Shown here in pieces: positions 18,620 through 28,279 of a stretch of 64,000 nucleotides of DNA. The first letter of the stretch is position 1. Each line of letters begins with the position of its first letter. The notes beneath the pieces are model-generated. The model was not told the DNA's origin and made no database searches. It saw only the letters and a program-made list of their open reading frames with translations. Both the position numbers and the translations under genes were made by a program. This DNA is from an uncultured Alphaproteobacteria bacterium (GTDB lineage: Bacteria; Pseudomonadota; Alphaproteobacteria; HIMB59; GCA-002718135): assembly GCA_902621725.1 (NCBI GenBank), contig CACNND010000007.1, forward strand, positions 1-64,000, read 5' to 3'.

Positions 18620-20170
18620 GTGCAAATAATAATTACACTTGCAGGTCACTCTAGGAGATTTAGGAAAGAAGGATATAAAATTCCTAAATTTTTAATTAAA
18701 ATTAATAAAAAAACAGTTCTTGAATACGTAATTGATATGTTCGATATTAATGATAATTTTTTTTTTATACTAAATAAATTACAAATTAGAGATAATCCAA
18801 ATTTAAAAAAATGGATAAAAAAATTAAGCCCAAAAAATGAAATAATAGAAATTGAGCCTCATGAAAAAGGACCAATATATAGTATTGATCAAATTAAAAA
18901 AATTAATCAAAATGAACCAATTATAGTTTCTTATTGTGATTTTTTTGTAGATTGGGATTACAATAAATTTAAAAGAGAGGTTTTTTCTTACAAGTGCGCA
19001 ATACCAGCTTTTAAAGGATTCCATCCTGCCTCTTTTGGAAAAACTTTCTATGCTTATATGAAAGTTGATAAAAATAATCATCTAATCAAATTGAAGGAAA
19101 AAGAAAGTTTTACTAATAATAGAGTTAATGAATTCGCATCAGCAGGGATATATTATTTTGAAAATTGGTCATTTTTAAAAAAATATTTGCATAAATTTAA
19201 ATTGCAAAAAAATGTATATAAAGAGGCATATGTTAGTCTTTTAAGTAATTTAATTGTTGCAGATAAAGAAATAGTTAAAATAACTGAAATTGAAAAATTT
19301 ATATGTTTGGGGACCCCTTATGATCTACAACATTACAGTTTTTGGTCAGAGTATTTTTTAAATAATTTTAAATCAAAATTAGATAATAAAAACATTATCA
19401 AAAATACAATTAATTTGATACCTTTTGCTGGAAAAGGGTCAAGGTTTAAAAAAGATTATTATAGGACAATTAAACCATTGATTACAGTTGCCTCTAATCC
19501 AATGATTATCAGAGCTTCCAAATCACTTCCAAATGCCGAAAAATGGATTTACATTGGAATGAAAGAACATTTTGAAAAATATAAAATTGAAAAACTAATT
19601 AAAAATCAAGTTTCAAAAAACTCTCAATTTATAAAATTAAATAAAATAACCAAAGGTCCATTAATTACTTGTGAAAAAGGCGCTAAAGAAATTGACTTAA
19701 ATAAAAGTGTCTTAATTTCGTCTTGTGACTATGAAGTTGTCTATAATAAAAAAAAGTGGGAAAAATTGTTAAAAGACAAAGAAATAGATGTGGTTATTTG
19801 GTGTGTAAAATCTCAAGTATATCTATTAAAAAATCCAAATGCATTTGCTTATTGTAAAATTAATAATAATACTGGCTTTGTATCTAAAATAAGTGAAAAA
19901 AAAACTATAAGTAAAAATCCTCAAAATGATTTTTTAGCAGTTGGCATATTTTGGTTTAGATATTCAAATGATTTTTTATATATAATTGAGAAAGCTAAAG
20001 AAAAAAAATTAACCATAAACAATGAGTATTACATAGCAAATAGTATAAACCTTCTATTAAAGAAAAATAAAAAAGTAGCTGTTTTTGAGGCAGATCAATG
20101 GATCTCTTTTGGAGATCCATTTGAGTTAAAAATATATGAATATTGGCAAGACCATTTCAGTAAATTTTAA
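18620..20170 (+). CDS. Tandem-duplicated sugar nucleotidyltransferase (two NTP-transferase domains)
   Basis: 516 residues from a GTG start. Two units of about 255 residues share the same plan. Domain 1 opens with TLAGHSRRFRKEGYKIPKFLI and closes with CLGTPYDLQHYSFWSEYF; domain 2 opens with PFAGKGSRF...IKPLI near residue 275 and closes with SFGDPFELKIYEYWQDHF. Each has a CDF/CDY metal-type motif in mid-domain. Such domains join an NTP to a sugar or polyol phosphate. In domain 2 the spacing and the PK lysine context are altered (TIKPLI), so one half may be regulatory or use another substrate. The product is not inferable from sequence. Confidence 0.78.
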   Translation: MQIIITLAGHSRRFRKEGYKIPKFLIKINKKTVLEYVIDMFDINDNFFFILNKLQIRDNPNLKKWIKKLSPKNEIIEIEPHEKGPIYSIDQIKKINQNEPIIVSYCDFFVDWDYNKFKREVFSYKCAIPAFKGFHPASFGKTFYAYMKVDKNNHLIKLKEKESFTNNRVNEFASAGIYYFENWSFLKKYLHKFKLQKNVYKEAYVSLLSNLIVADKEIVKITEIEKFICLGTPYDLQHYSFWSEYFLNNFKSKLDNKNIIKNTINLIPFAGKGSRFKKDYYRTIKPLITVASNPMIIRASKSLPNAEKWIYIGMKEHFEKYKIEKLIKNQVSKNSQFIKLNKITKGPLITCEKGAKEIDLNKSVLISSCDYEVVYNKKKWEKLLKDKEIDVVIWCVKSQVYLLKNPNAFAYCKINNNTGFVSKISEKKTISKNPQNDFLAVGIFWFRYSNDFLYIIEKAKEKKLTINNEYYIANSINLLLKKNKKVAVFEADQWISFGDPFELKIYEYWQDHFSKF

Positions 20171-20450
20171 TATATTTCTTTATCAGTTTTATAAAACACA
20201 ATATTAAATATTAGGCATCTGATATTATTGTTATTTTTTAAATTTAGTTTTGCATTTTCTTAAAATATTTGATTAAAAATGGATTAATAAATAACTTATT
20301 TATTCAAATTATATATTAATCAGTCTATTTGCATACAAATTATCTCAGTAGAATTTTTCATTATAAATAAAGCATATTTGCAAATTGTTAGCATTATTAT
20401 AATTGCTTTTATTAATTTATATTTAGTTAAAAATTTGATATTTATAAATA
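20171..20450. other. 280-bp intergenic gap
   Basis: Very AT-rich sequence between two plus-strand genes. I see no tRNA, strong hairpin plus U-tract, repeat or convincing short ORF. A promoter for the gene at 20451 is probably in its right half but no box pair stands out against the AT background. Confidence 0.5.
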
Positions 20451-21515
20451 ATGAAATCAGTAATTTTAAAAGCAAATAAAAAAATTAATTTAGAAGAAAG
20501 TAAAATATCTAATCTTAAAGATGATCAATGTTTGGTTAAAATTAGTTATGCAGGTGTTTGTTCTTCAGACATATATAGAGGTTTTGAAGGGTGGGCTTAT
20601 AAATACCCATTAGTAATGGGTCATGAGATTTCTGGCAAAGTAGTAAAAACAAAAAATATAAATAATAATATTAAAATTGGTGATAGGGTTTCCATTTTTC
20701 CATTGTTGCCATGTTTTAAATGTAAGCAATGCATGGAAAATAATTTTATGCGATGTGTAAAATATGGATATTACGGTTCAAGAAATGATGGTGGTTTTGC
20801 TGAATATATAGTTGTTAACTCTTGGAATTTATTAAAAATTCCAAATAATATAGATTTATTAAATGCAAGCTTGATTGAGCCATTAGCTGTCGTAATTCAT
20901 GCTTATAAAAAAATAAATATAGAGAGAAATAAAAAAATTTTATTATTGGGTAGTGGCTTTTTAAGTCTTATATTTCAAAAGATAATTAGATTTTATTTTC
21001 CAAATTTACAAATTTATGTAATTGATAGAAATGACTACAAATTAAAATTAGCTAAAAAATATACATCTAAAATTAAAACTTTAAATATTAGTAAAAAATT
21101 AAGATTGGATAATTTTATTAAAAATAATGAAAATAATTTTGATATTATAATAGAAACTACAGGTGATCCAAAATTTTATAAAGAGGCGATAAATTTGAGT
21201 TCTCCAAATGGTGAAATTCTTTTACTATCGAACATAATAAGTGATTTAAAATTATCAAAAAAAAATGTTAGTAATATTTTGAGAAAAGAATTAAAAATAA
21301 GAGGTACTTGGAACTCTTATTTCAAAAAATCATCAAAAATTGATGATTGGAAAGAAAGTATAAGTTTAATTAAAAAAGGTGTAAGGCCATCTGAACTTAT
21401 AACAAAAATAATTAAATTAAATGATATTCCTATATATCTAAAAAAAATGCATGAGCACAAAACTAAAAGAAAAAATTTAAATTATGTTAAGTTTGTATTT
21501 ATAAATAATGATTGA
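20451..21515 (+). CDS. Zinc-binding alcohol dehydrogenase (MDR family), second copy
   Basis: 354 residues. Catalytic zinc region CSSDIYRG and GHEISGKV, structural zinc loop CFKCKQCMENNFMRC (about residues 86-100), then DGGFAEY and a Rossmann segment (ILLLGSGFLSLIF) that is a little degenerate in the glycine motif. Unlike the copy at 15955 in most positions, so probably a different substrate. It starts a new transcription unit after a 280-bp gap and overlaps the glycosyltransferase gene by 8 nt. Confidence 0.82.
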   Translation: MKSVILKANKKINLEESKISNLKDDQCLVKISYAGVCSSDIYRGFEGWAYKYPLVMGHEISGKVVKTKNINNNIKIGDRVSIFPLLPCFKCKQCMENNFMRCVKYGYYGSRNDGGFAEYIVVNSWNLLKIPNNIDLLNASLIEPLAVVIHAYKKINIERNKKILLLGSGFLSLIFQKIIRFYFPNLQIYVIDRNDYKLKLAKKYTSKIKTLNISKKLRLDNFIKNNENNFDIIIETTGDPKFYKEAINLSSPNGEILLLSNIISDLKLSKKNVSNILRKELKIRGTWNSYFKKSSKIDDWKESISLIKKGVRPSELITKIIKLNDIPIYLKKMHEHKTKRKNLNYVKFVFINND

Positions 21516-22215
21516 GTTATCTGTTGTTATACCATGTTTTAATGAAAGTAAAAATTTACCTACTATATATGAGAACATAAAAAAAAAACTTATTAAAAAA
21601 AATATAGAAGTAATAATTGTTGATAATGGTTCCACAGATGATTCTAGTATTTTTCTAAATAATATTAAAGACACTAATATTAAAGTATTAAAAATAAAAA
21701 AAAATTTAGGTTATGGCTACGGAATTATTCAAGGTTTGATTTCATCAAAAGGGAAAATTCTTTGCTGGACACACGGAGATCTTCAATGTGATTTTAATGA
21801 TATAATTAAATCATTTCAATTATATAAAAAAACAAATAACAGATATTTAATAATTAAAGGAAAACGACAAAATAGAAGTTTTTCTGACGAAATAATGACC
21901 AAAGGTATGCAGCTCATTTCATCCTTTATTTTAAATGTAAAGTTAAATGATATTAATGCTCAACCAAAGATGTTTGGAAGAAATGTATTAAATTTATTAC
22001 TAAAAAATAATCCTCCAAATGATTTTTCATTAGATCTTTTTCTACTTTTTATTGGTAGAAAAAATCATATAAGCATTGTAGATTTGCCAGTATATTTTAA
22101 TGAGAGAAGATATGGTGAAGCAAAAGGTGGCGGAGGTAATATAATTATTAGAATAAAAATTATATTTAGAACTCTTAGCTATATTTATAAAATAAAAAAT
22201 AATTTTAAAAAATGA
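21508..22215 (+). CDS. Family 2 glycosyltransferase
   Basis: 235 residues, catalytic domain only. GT-A signature: LSVVIPCFNESKNLP, IEVIIVDNGSTDDS (first Asp region), GYGYGIIQGL and a WTHGDLQCD segment in place of the DxD region. This resembles dolichol-phosphate-mannose-synthase-like and undecaprenyl-sugar-forming GT2 enzymes, but no C-terminal membrane helices are present. Transfers a nucleotide-activated sugar on the cytoplasmic side. Overlaps both neighbours by a few bases. Confidence 0.85.
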   Translation: MIELSVVIPCFNESKNLPTIYENIKKKLIKKNIEVIIVDNGSTDDSSIFLNNIKDTNIKVLKIKKNLGYGYGIIQGLISSKGKILCWTHGDLQCDFNDIIKSFQLYKKTNNRYLIIKGKRQNRSFSDEIMTKGMQLISSFILNVKLNDINAQPKMFGRNVLNLLLKNNPPNDFSLDLFLLFIGRKNHISIVDLPVYFNERRYGEAKGGGGNIIIRIKIIFRTLSYIYKIKNNFKK

Positions 22216-22853
22216 TAATTGTTAATCATAGAATTAATACAATAGAAAAATTAAAAGTTTGTAAAAAAAACATAGGTTGTGAAATTGATATTAGGAACCA
22301 TGGTAAAAATTTAATTTTAAATCATGATGCTTTTGATGAAAATGGTGATAAATTTCAAAAATGGTTAGATTTTTATCAACATAAATTTTTAATTATTAAT
22401 GTAAAGGAAGAAGGTTTAGAAAGTAAGATTTTTGATATTTTAAGAAAAAAAAATATTACCAAATATTTTATTTTAGATGAAACTATGCCATTCATATTAA
22501 AGTATGCAAATATGGGACATTCAGATTTTGCTTTAAGAATTTCAGAAATAGAAAATTATAAAACTGCAATTAAAATTAAAAATTTTTTGAAAAATAAAAA
22601 AAAAATAAAATGGATATGGTTAGATACTTTCAGTACTAAACCAATATCTAAAAAAATATTTAATATATTAAAGAAAAACAAATACAAAATTTGTTTAGTG
22701 TCTCCAGAACTTCATTTTTTGAATGATAGAAAAAAATGGACTAGATTAATTGATAATTTCCAAAAAAAATTAGTAAAAGATAAATTAAAACCTGATATGG
22801 TATGTACAAAAGATCCAAATAAGTGGTTAGATTTTAAAAAAATTAAATATTAA
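22212..22853 (+). CDS. Glycerophosphodiester phosphodiesterase-like TIM barrel
   Basis: 213 residues. NHR at the N-terminus, CEIDIR (about 25-30) and LNHDAF (about 37-42) match the HR, ExD and HD active-site positions of GDPD/PLC-like phosphodiesterases. The C-terminal DMVCTKDPNKWLDF also fits the family end. Shorter than the usual 240-300. No signal peptide, so it would act in the cytoplasm. Being last in a glycan operon, it could process a phosphodiester-linked or lipid-linked intermediate rather than phospholipid breakdown products. Its 3' end overlaps sufA's by 11 nt. Confidence 0.7.
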   Translation: MIIVNHRINTIEKLKVCKKNIGCEIDIRNHGKNLILNHDAFDENGDKFQKWLDFYQHKFLIINVKEEGLESKIFDILRKKNITKYFILDETMPFILKYANMGHSDFALRISEIENYKTAIKIKNFLKNKKKIKWIWLDTFSTKPISKKIFNILKKNKYKICLVSPELHFLNDRKKWTRLIDNFQKKLVKDKLKPDMVCTKDPNKWLDFKKIKY

Positions 22854-23178
22854 ATGACTCTCCACACCCACATGTGCTCTTTTCATTTGGATTATCAAAT
22901 ATAAATCTCGAAGAAAGTTTATCAGTTCTGTAATCCATAGTTGAGCCTAATAAAAACATAGTCGCTTTGGGATCAATAAATAACTGAATTCCGTCTTGAT
23001 TAATAACCTCATAATTAATTAAATCTGATGATTTAGCTAAATCTAACTTATAAGAATAACCACTACAACCTGATTTTTCTATTCCCACTAAAACAGAATC
23101 AACTCCTACTGGAGCAGAGGACAAAATTTTTTTTATTTGTACAGTTGCGTTTTCAGTTATAGAAAGTAACTTATTCAT
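22843..23178 (-). CDS. sufA: A-type iron-sulfur cluster carrier (SufA/ErpA/IscA family)
   Basis: 111 residues. The conserved cysteines are in GCSGYSYKL (about residue 38) and the C-terminal CGCGESF. Carries and delivers Fe-S clusters to apoproteins. Last gene of the suf operon, about 20 bases after sufT. The exact subfamily (SufA, IscA or ErpA) cannot be separated by eye, but operon position favours SufA. Confidence 0.9.
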   Translation of the reverse strand: MNKLLSITENATVQIKKILSSAPVGVDSVLVGIEKSGCSGYSYKLDLAKSSDLINYEVINQDGIQLFIDPKATMFLLGSTMDYRTDKLSSRFIFDNPNEKSTCGCGESFNI

Positions 23179-23197
23179 AACATCGTTATAGATTAGT

Positions 23198-23584
23198 TTA
23201 AAAAATATCTAAAGCAAGTTTTGCTTCCTCAGACATTAAATCTTTACTCCATTTAGGATCCCAAACCAATGATACTTCTATTGAATTTAAATTTTCTAAA
23301 ATTTCAATAGATTTACCAACACTTTCGGGCATAGTTCCTGCAACAGGACAGTTTGGGTTTGTTAGGGTCATTTTAATTTTAATGTCGTTATTATCATTAA
23401 TCTTAATTTCATATATTAAACCTAAATCATATAAATTAACTGGTATTTCAGGGTCAACAACAGTCCTAATACACTCTATAACCTGTTCTTCATGAATTTT
23501 AGTGGTTATGTTTGAATTGTTGAATTTTTTTATATAACTGGTGTTTTTATCAGGTAAAAAATCTTCTAATTGTTTTTCTCTCAT
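23198..23584 (-). CDS. sufT: Fe-S assembly factor SufT (MIP18/DUF59 family)
   Basis: 128 residues. DUF59 core: TVVDPEIPVNLYDLGLIYEI, then LTNPNCPVAGTMPESV with the conserved cysteine. A short lysine-rich N-terminal extension of about 25 residues precedes the domain. SufT-type proteins help mature Fe-S enzymes. Located directly after sufS with three bases between the genes, the usual place in alphaproteobacterial suf operons. Confidence 0.92.
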   Translation of the reverse strand: MREKQLEDFLPDKNTSYIKKFNNSNITTKIHEEQVIECIRTVVDPEIPVNLYDLGLIYEIKINDNNDIKIKMTLTNPNCPVAGTMPESVGKSIEILENLNSIEVSLVWDPKWSKDLMSEEAKLALDIF

Positions 23585-23587
23585 TAG

Positions 23588-24784
23588 TTATAGTAGAATT
23601 TTTGTTATTTGATGAATGCTGTCTACTAAATAATCAACATCATCTTTTGTATTATATATTCCGAATGAAATTCTAGAAGTTCCAATAATATTAAAATGTT
23701 TCATAAGCGGTTGACAACAATGATGACCTGTTCTTATTGCTATGTTTTTTTTATCTAACATAGCACCTAAATCAGAATTATGAATACCTTCAATATTAAA
23801 AGAAATGATAGCGCCTTTGTTTTTATTTGAACCATATATTTTTATATTATTGAATTTTGAAAGTTTTTCATAAGCGTAATCATGAAGTTTCATTTCATGA
23901 TCATAAATAACACTTGGATCAACCTCATTCATAAAATTTAATGATGATGAAAATCCAATAACTGGAGCAATAGGAGGAGTACCTGCCTCAAATTTTTCGT
24001 AACCATTTGCATATGTACTTTTATCAATATCTACATCATGAATCATTTGCCCTCCTCCTTGGTAAGGACTAAATTCATCTATCCACTTATCTTTCATATA
24101 CAGTACACCAAGACCTGAAGGGCCATACATTTTATGTGCAGAAAAAACGTAAAAATCAGGATCTAAATCTTTTAGATCAACTTTTTTGTGAGGTGCAAAT
24201 TGGCAGCCATCCAATAGTAGAGGTATATTATCTTTTTTTGCAATTTCTTTTACTTTATCAAAATTCGTTATTGATCCTGTAACATTTGACATGTGGGTTA
24301 ATGTAATTAATTTTGTTTTTGAATTAATTTTATTATTTAATTCATCATAATTAACTTCACTATTTTCGTTTAGTCCCAAAGGAATAATTTTTATCTTTTT
24401 TTCAATTAAATGCCAAGGTATTAAATTAGCATGGTGTTCAAGATAACTTAAGATTATTTCGTCACCATCTTCTAAAAATCTTTTAGAAATACAAGATGCG
24501 ATTAAATTTATACCCTCAGTTGCACTTTTTACAAAAATAATATTGTTTTCAGATGTATTTATATAATTTGCAATTTTTTTCCGTGAATCTTCAAATTTTT
24601 TTGTTAACTTTGAGCTTAATTCATAATTACCTCTGTGAATATTTGCATATTCATTTGTGTAACAATTATTGGTGGCCTCAATCATTTCATCAACTTTTAA
24701 TGCTGAAGCTGCGGTATCTAAAAAAACTAGATTAGGATTTTTTTTGAATACGGGAAATCTTGATTTTAAATCGAAAATATTCAT
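23588..24784 (-). CDS. sufS: Cysteine desulfurase SufS
   Basis: 398 residues, normal length. PLP lysine in VFSAHKMYGPSG (about residue 221) and catalytic cysteine in RTGHHCCQPLM (about 358), a group II desulfurase arrangement. Releases sulfur from cysteine as persulfide for the SufBCD scaffold. No sufE is visible in the operon, so the sulfur acceptor must be encoded elsewhere or replaced. The ATG overlaps the sufD stop (ATGA). Confidence 0.95.
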   Translation of the reverse strand: MNIFDLKSRFPVFKKNPNLVFLDTAASALKVDEMIEATNNCYTNEYANIHRGNYELSSKLTKKFEDSRKKIANYINTSENNIIFVKSATEGINLIASCISKRFLEDGDEIILSYLEHHANLIPWHLIEKKIKIIPLGLNENSEVNYDELNNKINSKTKLITLTHMSNVTGSITNFDKVKEIAKKDNIPLLLDGCQFAPHKKVDLKDLDPDFYVFSAHKMYGPSGLGVLYMKDKWIDEFSPYQGGGQMIHDVDIDKSTYANGYEKFEAGTPPIAPVIGFSSSLNFMNEVDPSVIYDHEMKLHDYAYEKLSKFNNIKIYGSNKNKGAIISFNIEGIHNSDLGAMLDKKNIAIRTGHHCCQPLMKHFNIIGTSRISFGIYNTKDDVDYLVDSIHQITKILL

Positions 24785-26007
24785 TTCACTTTACTTAAGT
24801 ATCTTACTAGTTTCTTTTGTATTATTTCAGACATTTGTTCATTATCAATACTACTTAATTCTTCATTAATAAATGATGATATCAATATTTTAGTTGCTGC
24901 AATTTTACTCATACCTCTAGAACGAAGATAAAAAATAGCATTTTCATCTATTGGCCCAATTGTAGAACCATGACTACATTTTACATCGTCAGCGTAGATT
25001 TTTAATTCTGGTTTAGAAAAATATGATGCATTGTCAGATAAAAGTATACCTTTACTTAGCTGATATCCCTCTGTTTTTTGCGCCACTTGATCAACATGAG
25101 TGTTACTAAAGTATGTTGCTTTAGCACGGTCGTTCAAAATACCTTTATAAACTTGATTACTTTTACAATCCTCAGCTAAATGTTTAACAAATGTTTTATT
25201 ATTTGATGTGTTATTATCTTTAAGAAAAAATATTCCTTGTAAATCAGCCTCTGAATTGGTTTCTATCAGCTCAGAATAATGAAAATTTCTTACGTAACCT
25301 TCTGAAAAATTATATACTTTTTGAGTATAAGTAGAATCTTTTTTACAAGAAGAATGACTTGTTATTATTAAATTATGATTGGAAGAATTGTCTTGTATTA
25401 GAAAGTGGTTTAACTGAGAATTTTTTTCTAATTTAATTACATTCAATATATTTGATGTAGAATTATTTTTATTTTCATACTCTTCAATGAGACTAAGAGA
25501 TGATCCCTCTTGGCAAATAATATTATTTTTTTGAAAAATTGTTAAATCGTCATCTGTTACAATGTTGGATATTTTAATTCTTATATTGTTATTTCTTTTT
25601 ATAACAATCTTAAAACCACTATTTAAAAATAATGAATTTAGATTTACAAAATGATCATTTTTTTCAATTGTATTATTTTCAGAAAAATCATTATAATCTT
25701 CATCTAAAATTTTAGTAATTTCAATTTTATCATCTTTAAAAGTCGAACACTTACCATTTACAGAAACTATTGAATAGTTATTTTCCTGATTATTATTTAT
25801 TACTGATGTTTCTTCAGGGATAAGATATTTGTACTTAAAATCAATGAAGTTTTTAAGATTTATATTTTTTAGACTTTCATTATTTTTTCTATCAAAACTA
25901 TCATTTTCAAAAATATTTATTAATTTTTCTCTATGGCTTTCAATATCTTTGTTTTCTGAAAAAAAAATATTTTTTCTATTTTTTTGATAATTGTCTTGGA
26001 TATTCAT
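24781..26007 (-). CDS. sufD: Fe-S scaffold protein SufD
   Basis: 408 residues. The C-terminal beta-helix region has DDVKCSHGSTIGPIDENAIFYLRSRGM and the following alanine-rich helix, diagnostic for SufB/SufD. The N-terminal 150 residues are divergent and asparagine-rich, common for SufD. Pairs with SufB and the SufC ATPase as SufBC2D for de novo cluster assembly. Start codon overlaps the sufC stop by one base. Confidence 0.93.
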   Translation of the reverse strand: MNIQDNYQKNRKNIFFSENKDIESHREKLINIFENDSFDRKNNESLKNINLKNFIDFKYKYLIPEETSVINNNQENNYSIVSVNGKCSTFKDDKIEITKILDEDYNDFSENNTIEKNDHFVNLNSLFLNSGFKIVIKRNNNIRIKISNIVTDDDLTIFQKNNIICQEGSSLSLIEEYENKNNSTSNILNVIKLEKNSQLNHFLIQDNSSNHNLIITSHSSCKKDSTYTQKVYNFSEGYVRNFHYSELIETNSEADLQGIFFLKDNNTSNNKTFVKHLAEDCKSNQVYKGILNDRAKATYFSNTHVDQVAQKTEGYQLSKGILLSDNASYFSKPELKIYADDVKCSHGSTIGPIDENAIFYLRSRGMSKIAATKILISSFINEELSSIDNEQMSEIIQKKLVRYLSKVK

Positions 26008-26747
26008 TACTGAAATTTTTGAAATCCATCTTTTTCAATCTCAGCAGCAATTTCGGAACCTCCTGATTTGACAATAGAACCATTTATCATGACATGTACG
26101 TAATCTGGCTTAATATAATCCAAAAGTTTTTGATAATGAGTAATTATTAAAAAAGAATTATCTTTAGTTTTAAGTTTATTAACCCCATCGGTAACGATTT
26201 TAAGAGCATCAATATCAAGTCCTGAGTCAGTTTCATCTAGAATAGCTAAATCTGGATTAAGAATACTCATTTGTAAAATTTCGTAACGTTTTTTTTCTCC
26301 ACCAGAAAATCCTGTATTAACTGATCTTTTAAGCATATCAACATTTATACCTAAGTCACTAGCTTTAGATTTTAAAAGCTTAGCAAATGATAAATTATCA
26401 ATTTCTTCTTCATTCATACGTTTTCTTTTTGAATTAATTGCAGAATGTAAAAACGGGGTGATATTTACTCCTGGTATTTCAACCGGATACTGAAAAGCCA
26501 GAAACATTCCTTCTTGTGCTCTTTCTTCAATATTTAAATCAAATAGATCGTTATCTTTGAAATTAATTTTGCCATTTAAGATTTCGTAATCCTCTTTACC
26601 TGCTAGAACGTTTGCTAAGGTGCTTTTACCTGAACCATTTGGACCCATTATTGCGTGAACTTCACCTTTATTAATATTCAAATTAAGAGATTTAAGAATA
26701 TTTTTATTTTCAATCTTTACAGATAGATCTTTGATTTCTAAAAACAT
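26007..26747 (-). CDS. sufC: Fe-S assembly ATPase SufC
   Basis: 246 residues from ATG 26747, one base after the sufB stop. An in-frame upstream start at 26846 would lie entirely inside sufB and add 33 unrelated residues, so it is rejected. Walker A GPNGSGKST, signature LSGGE-like FSGGEKKR, Walker B LAILDETDSGLD and the H-loop THYQ are all intact. ATPase of the SufBCD complex. Confidence 0.96.
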   Translation of the reverse strand: MFLEIKDLSVKIENKNILKSLNLNINKGEVHAIMGPNGSGKSTLANVLAGKEDYEILNGKINFKDNDLFDLNIEERAQEGMFLAFQYPVEIPGVNITPFLHSAINSKRKRMNEEEIDNLSFAKLLKSKASDLGINVDMLKRSVNTGFSGGEKKRYEILQMSILNPDLAILDETDSGLDIDALKIVTDGVNKLKTKDNSFLIITHYQKLLDYIKPDYVHVMINGSIVKSGGSEIAAEIEKDGFQKFQ

Positions 26748-26748
26748 A

Positions 26749-28200
26749 TTACCCAACACTTCCCTCAAGAGAAATAGATACAAGTTTTTGTGCCTCAACA
26801 GCAAATTCCATTGGAAGTTCTTGTAAAACTTGCTTGCAGAAACCATTAACTATTAATGAAACTGCTTCTTCGTGACTTAAACCTCTTTGTCTACAGTAAT
26901 AAAGCTGATCTTCATTTATTTTAGATGTTGAAGCTTCGTGCTCAATAACTGCTGTATTATTTTTTGAGTCGATATAAGGAACTGTATGAGCTCCACATTG
27001 ATTTCCTACTAACAAAGAATCACATTGAGTATAATTTCTTGCCTTATCTGCTTTTCTTAAAAAAGAAACCTCACCTCTGTAAGTATTTTGAGATTTACCA
27101 AGAGAAATACCTTTTGATATTATTTTACTTTTGGTATTTTTACCAATGTGAGTCATCTTTGTTCCCGTATCAGCTTGTTGAAAATTATTTGTTATTGCTA
27201 CAGAGTAAAATTCACCAATTGAATTATCTCCCTTTAAAATACAACTAGGATATTTCCATGTTATAGCAGAGCCAGTTTCTACTTGAGTCCATGAAATCTT
27301 ACTATTTTTACCTGCACAAAGACCTCTTTTAGTAACAAAATTGTATATTCCACCTTTACCCTCTTCATCTCCTGGATACCAATTTTGAACCGTTGAATAT
27401 TTAATTTCAGCATCTTCTAAAGCAATTAGTTCTACATTAGCTGCGTGTAATTGATTATCATCTCTTTTGGGAGCCGTACAACCTTCAAGATAGCTAACAT
27501 AACTACCCTTATCGGCAATAATCAAAGTTCTCTCAAATTGGCCAGTATTTTCTGCGTTAATTCTAAAATAAGTAGATAGCTCCATAGGACAATGTACGCC
27601 CTCTGGAATGTATACAAAAGATCCATCAGTAAAAACAGCTGAATTTAATGCTGAAAAAGAATGATCTCCAGGTGGTATAACGGAACCTAAATATTTTTTT
27701 ATTAAATCGGGATGTTTTTGAATAGCTTCACCAATTGAACAGAAAATTATACCAAGCTTTTCTAATTCACCTTTGTAAGTTGTAGCAACTGAAACACTAT
27801 CAAATACAACATCTACAGCAACACCAGCTAAGACTTTTTGCTCCTCTAGAGGAATACCTAATTTATTATATGTTTCTATGAGTTTAGGGTCTACTTCGCT
27901 AAGATCTTTAGGCTTCTTCTCAAAACCTTTTGGTGCTGAATAATAATAAATATCTTGATAATCAATTTCAGGAAAACTTAGATTCGCCCATTTAGGCTCT
28001 TTCATTTTTTTCCATTTTGAAAATGCTTTTAATCTCCAGTCCAGCATCCATCCTGGCTCATTCTTTTTTTGTGAAATGAATTTAATTGTATCTTCGTTTA
28101 AACCTTTTTTTGGCTTTTCAGCATCAATTTCAGTTACAAAGCCATACTTGTATTTATTTTTACTATATGAATCTAATGTATTAAGAGTTTCCGAATTCAC
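26749..28200 (-). CDS. sufB: Fe-S scaffold protein SufB
   Basis: 483 residues from a GTG start, usual length. Conserved stretches: [43 protein letters not shown], and near the end [21 protein letters not shown], which carries the functional cysteine and glutamate region. First gene of the suf run; no iscR/rrf2 regulator precedes it here. The 79-bp gap upstream to mnmA has no clear Fe-responsive site. Confidence 0.97.
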   Translation of the reverse strand: MNSETLNTLDSYSKNKYKYGFVTEIDAEKPKKGLNEDTIKFISQKKNEPGWMLDWRLKAFSKWKKMKEPKWANLSFPEIDYQDIYYYSAPKGFEKKPKDLSEVDPKLIETYNKLGIPLEEQKVLAGVAVDVVFDSVSVATTYKGELEKLGIIFCSIGEAIQKHPDLIKKYLGSVIPPGDHSFSALNSAVFTDGSFVYIPEGVHCPMELSTYFRINAENTGQFERTLIIADKGSYVSYLEGCTAPKRDDNQLHAANVELIALEDAEIKYSTVQNWYPGDEEGKGGIYNFVTKRGLCAGKNSKISWTQVETGSAITWKYPSCILKGDNSIGEFYSVAITNNFQQADTGTKMTHIGKNTKSKIISKGISLGKSQNTYRGEVSFLRKADKARNYTQCDSLLVGNQCGAHTVPYIDSKNNTAVIEHEASTSKINEDQLYYCRQRGLSHEEAVSLIVNGFCKQVLQELPMEFAVEAQKLVSISLEGSVG

Positions 28201-28279
28201 TATACATCATCTAATTCATTAATTTAAAAAATCTAGTTAATTCAACAAAAATTTAGGAAATTTAGAACCGGTTTTAAAT

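Noticed and set aside
20171-20450. Possible small RNA or extra gene in the 280-bp gap
   Set aside because: No stable hairpin, tRNA fold or convincing start and ORF is visible.
26007-26846. Longer SufC start adding 33 residues
   Set aside because: The extension lies inside sufB in another frame and has no relation to the ABC ATPase; ATG 26747 directly follows the sufB stop.
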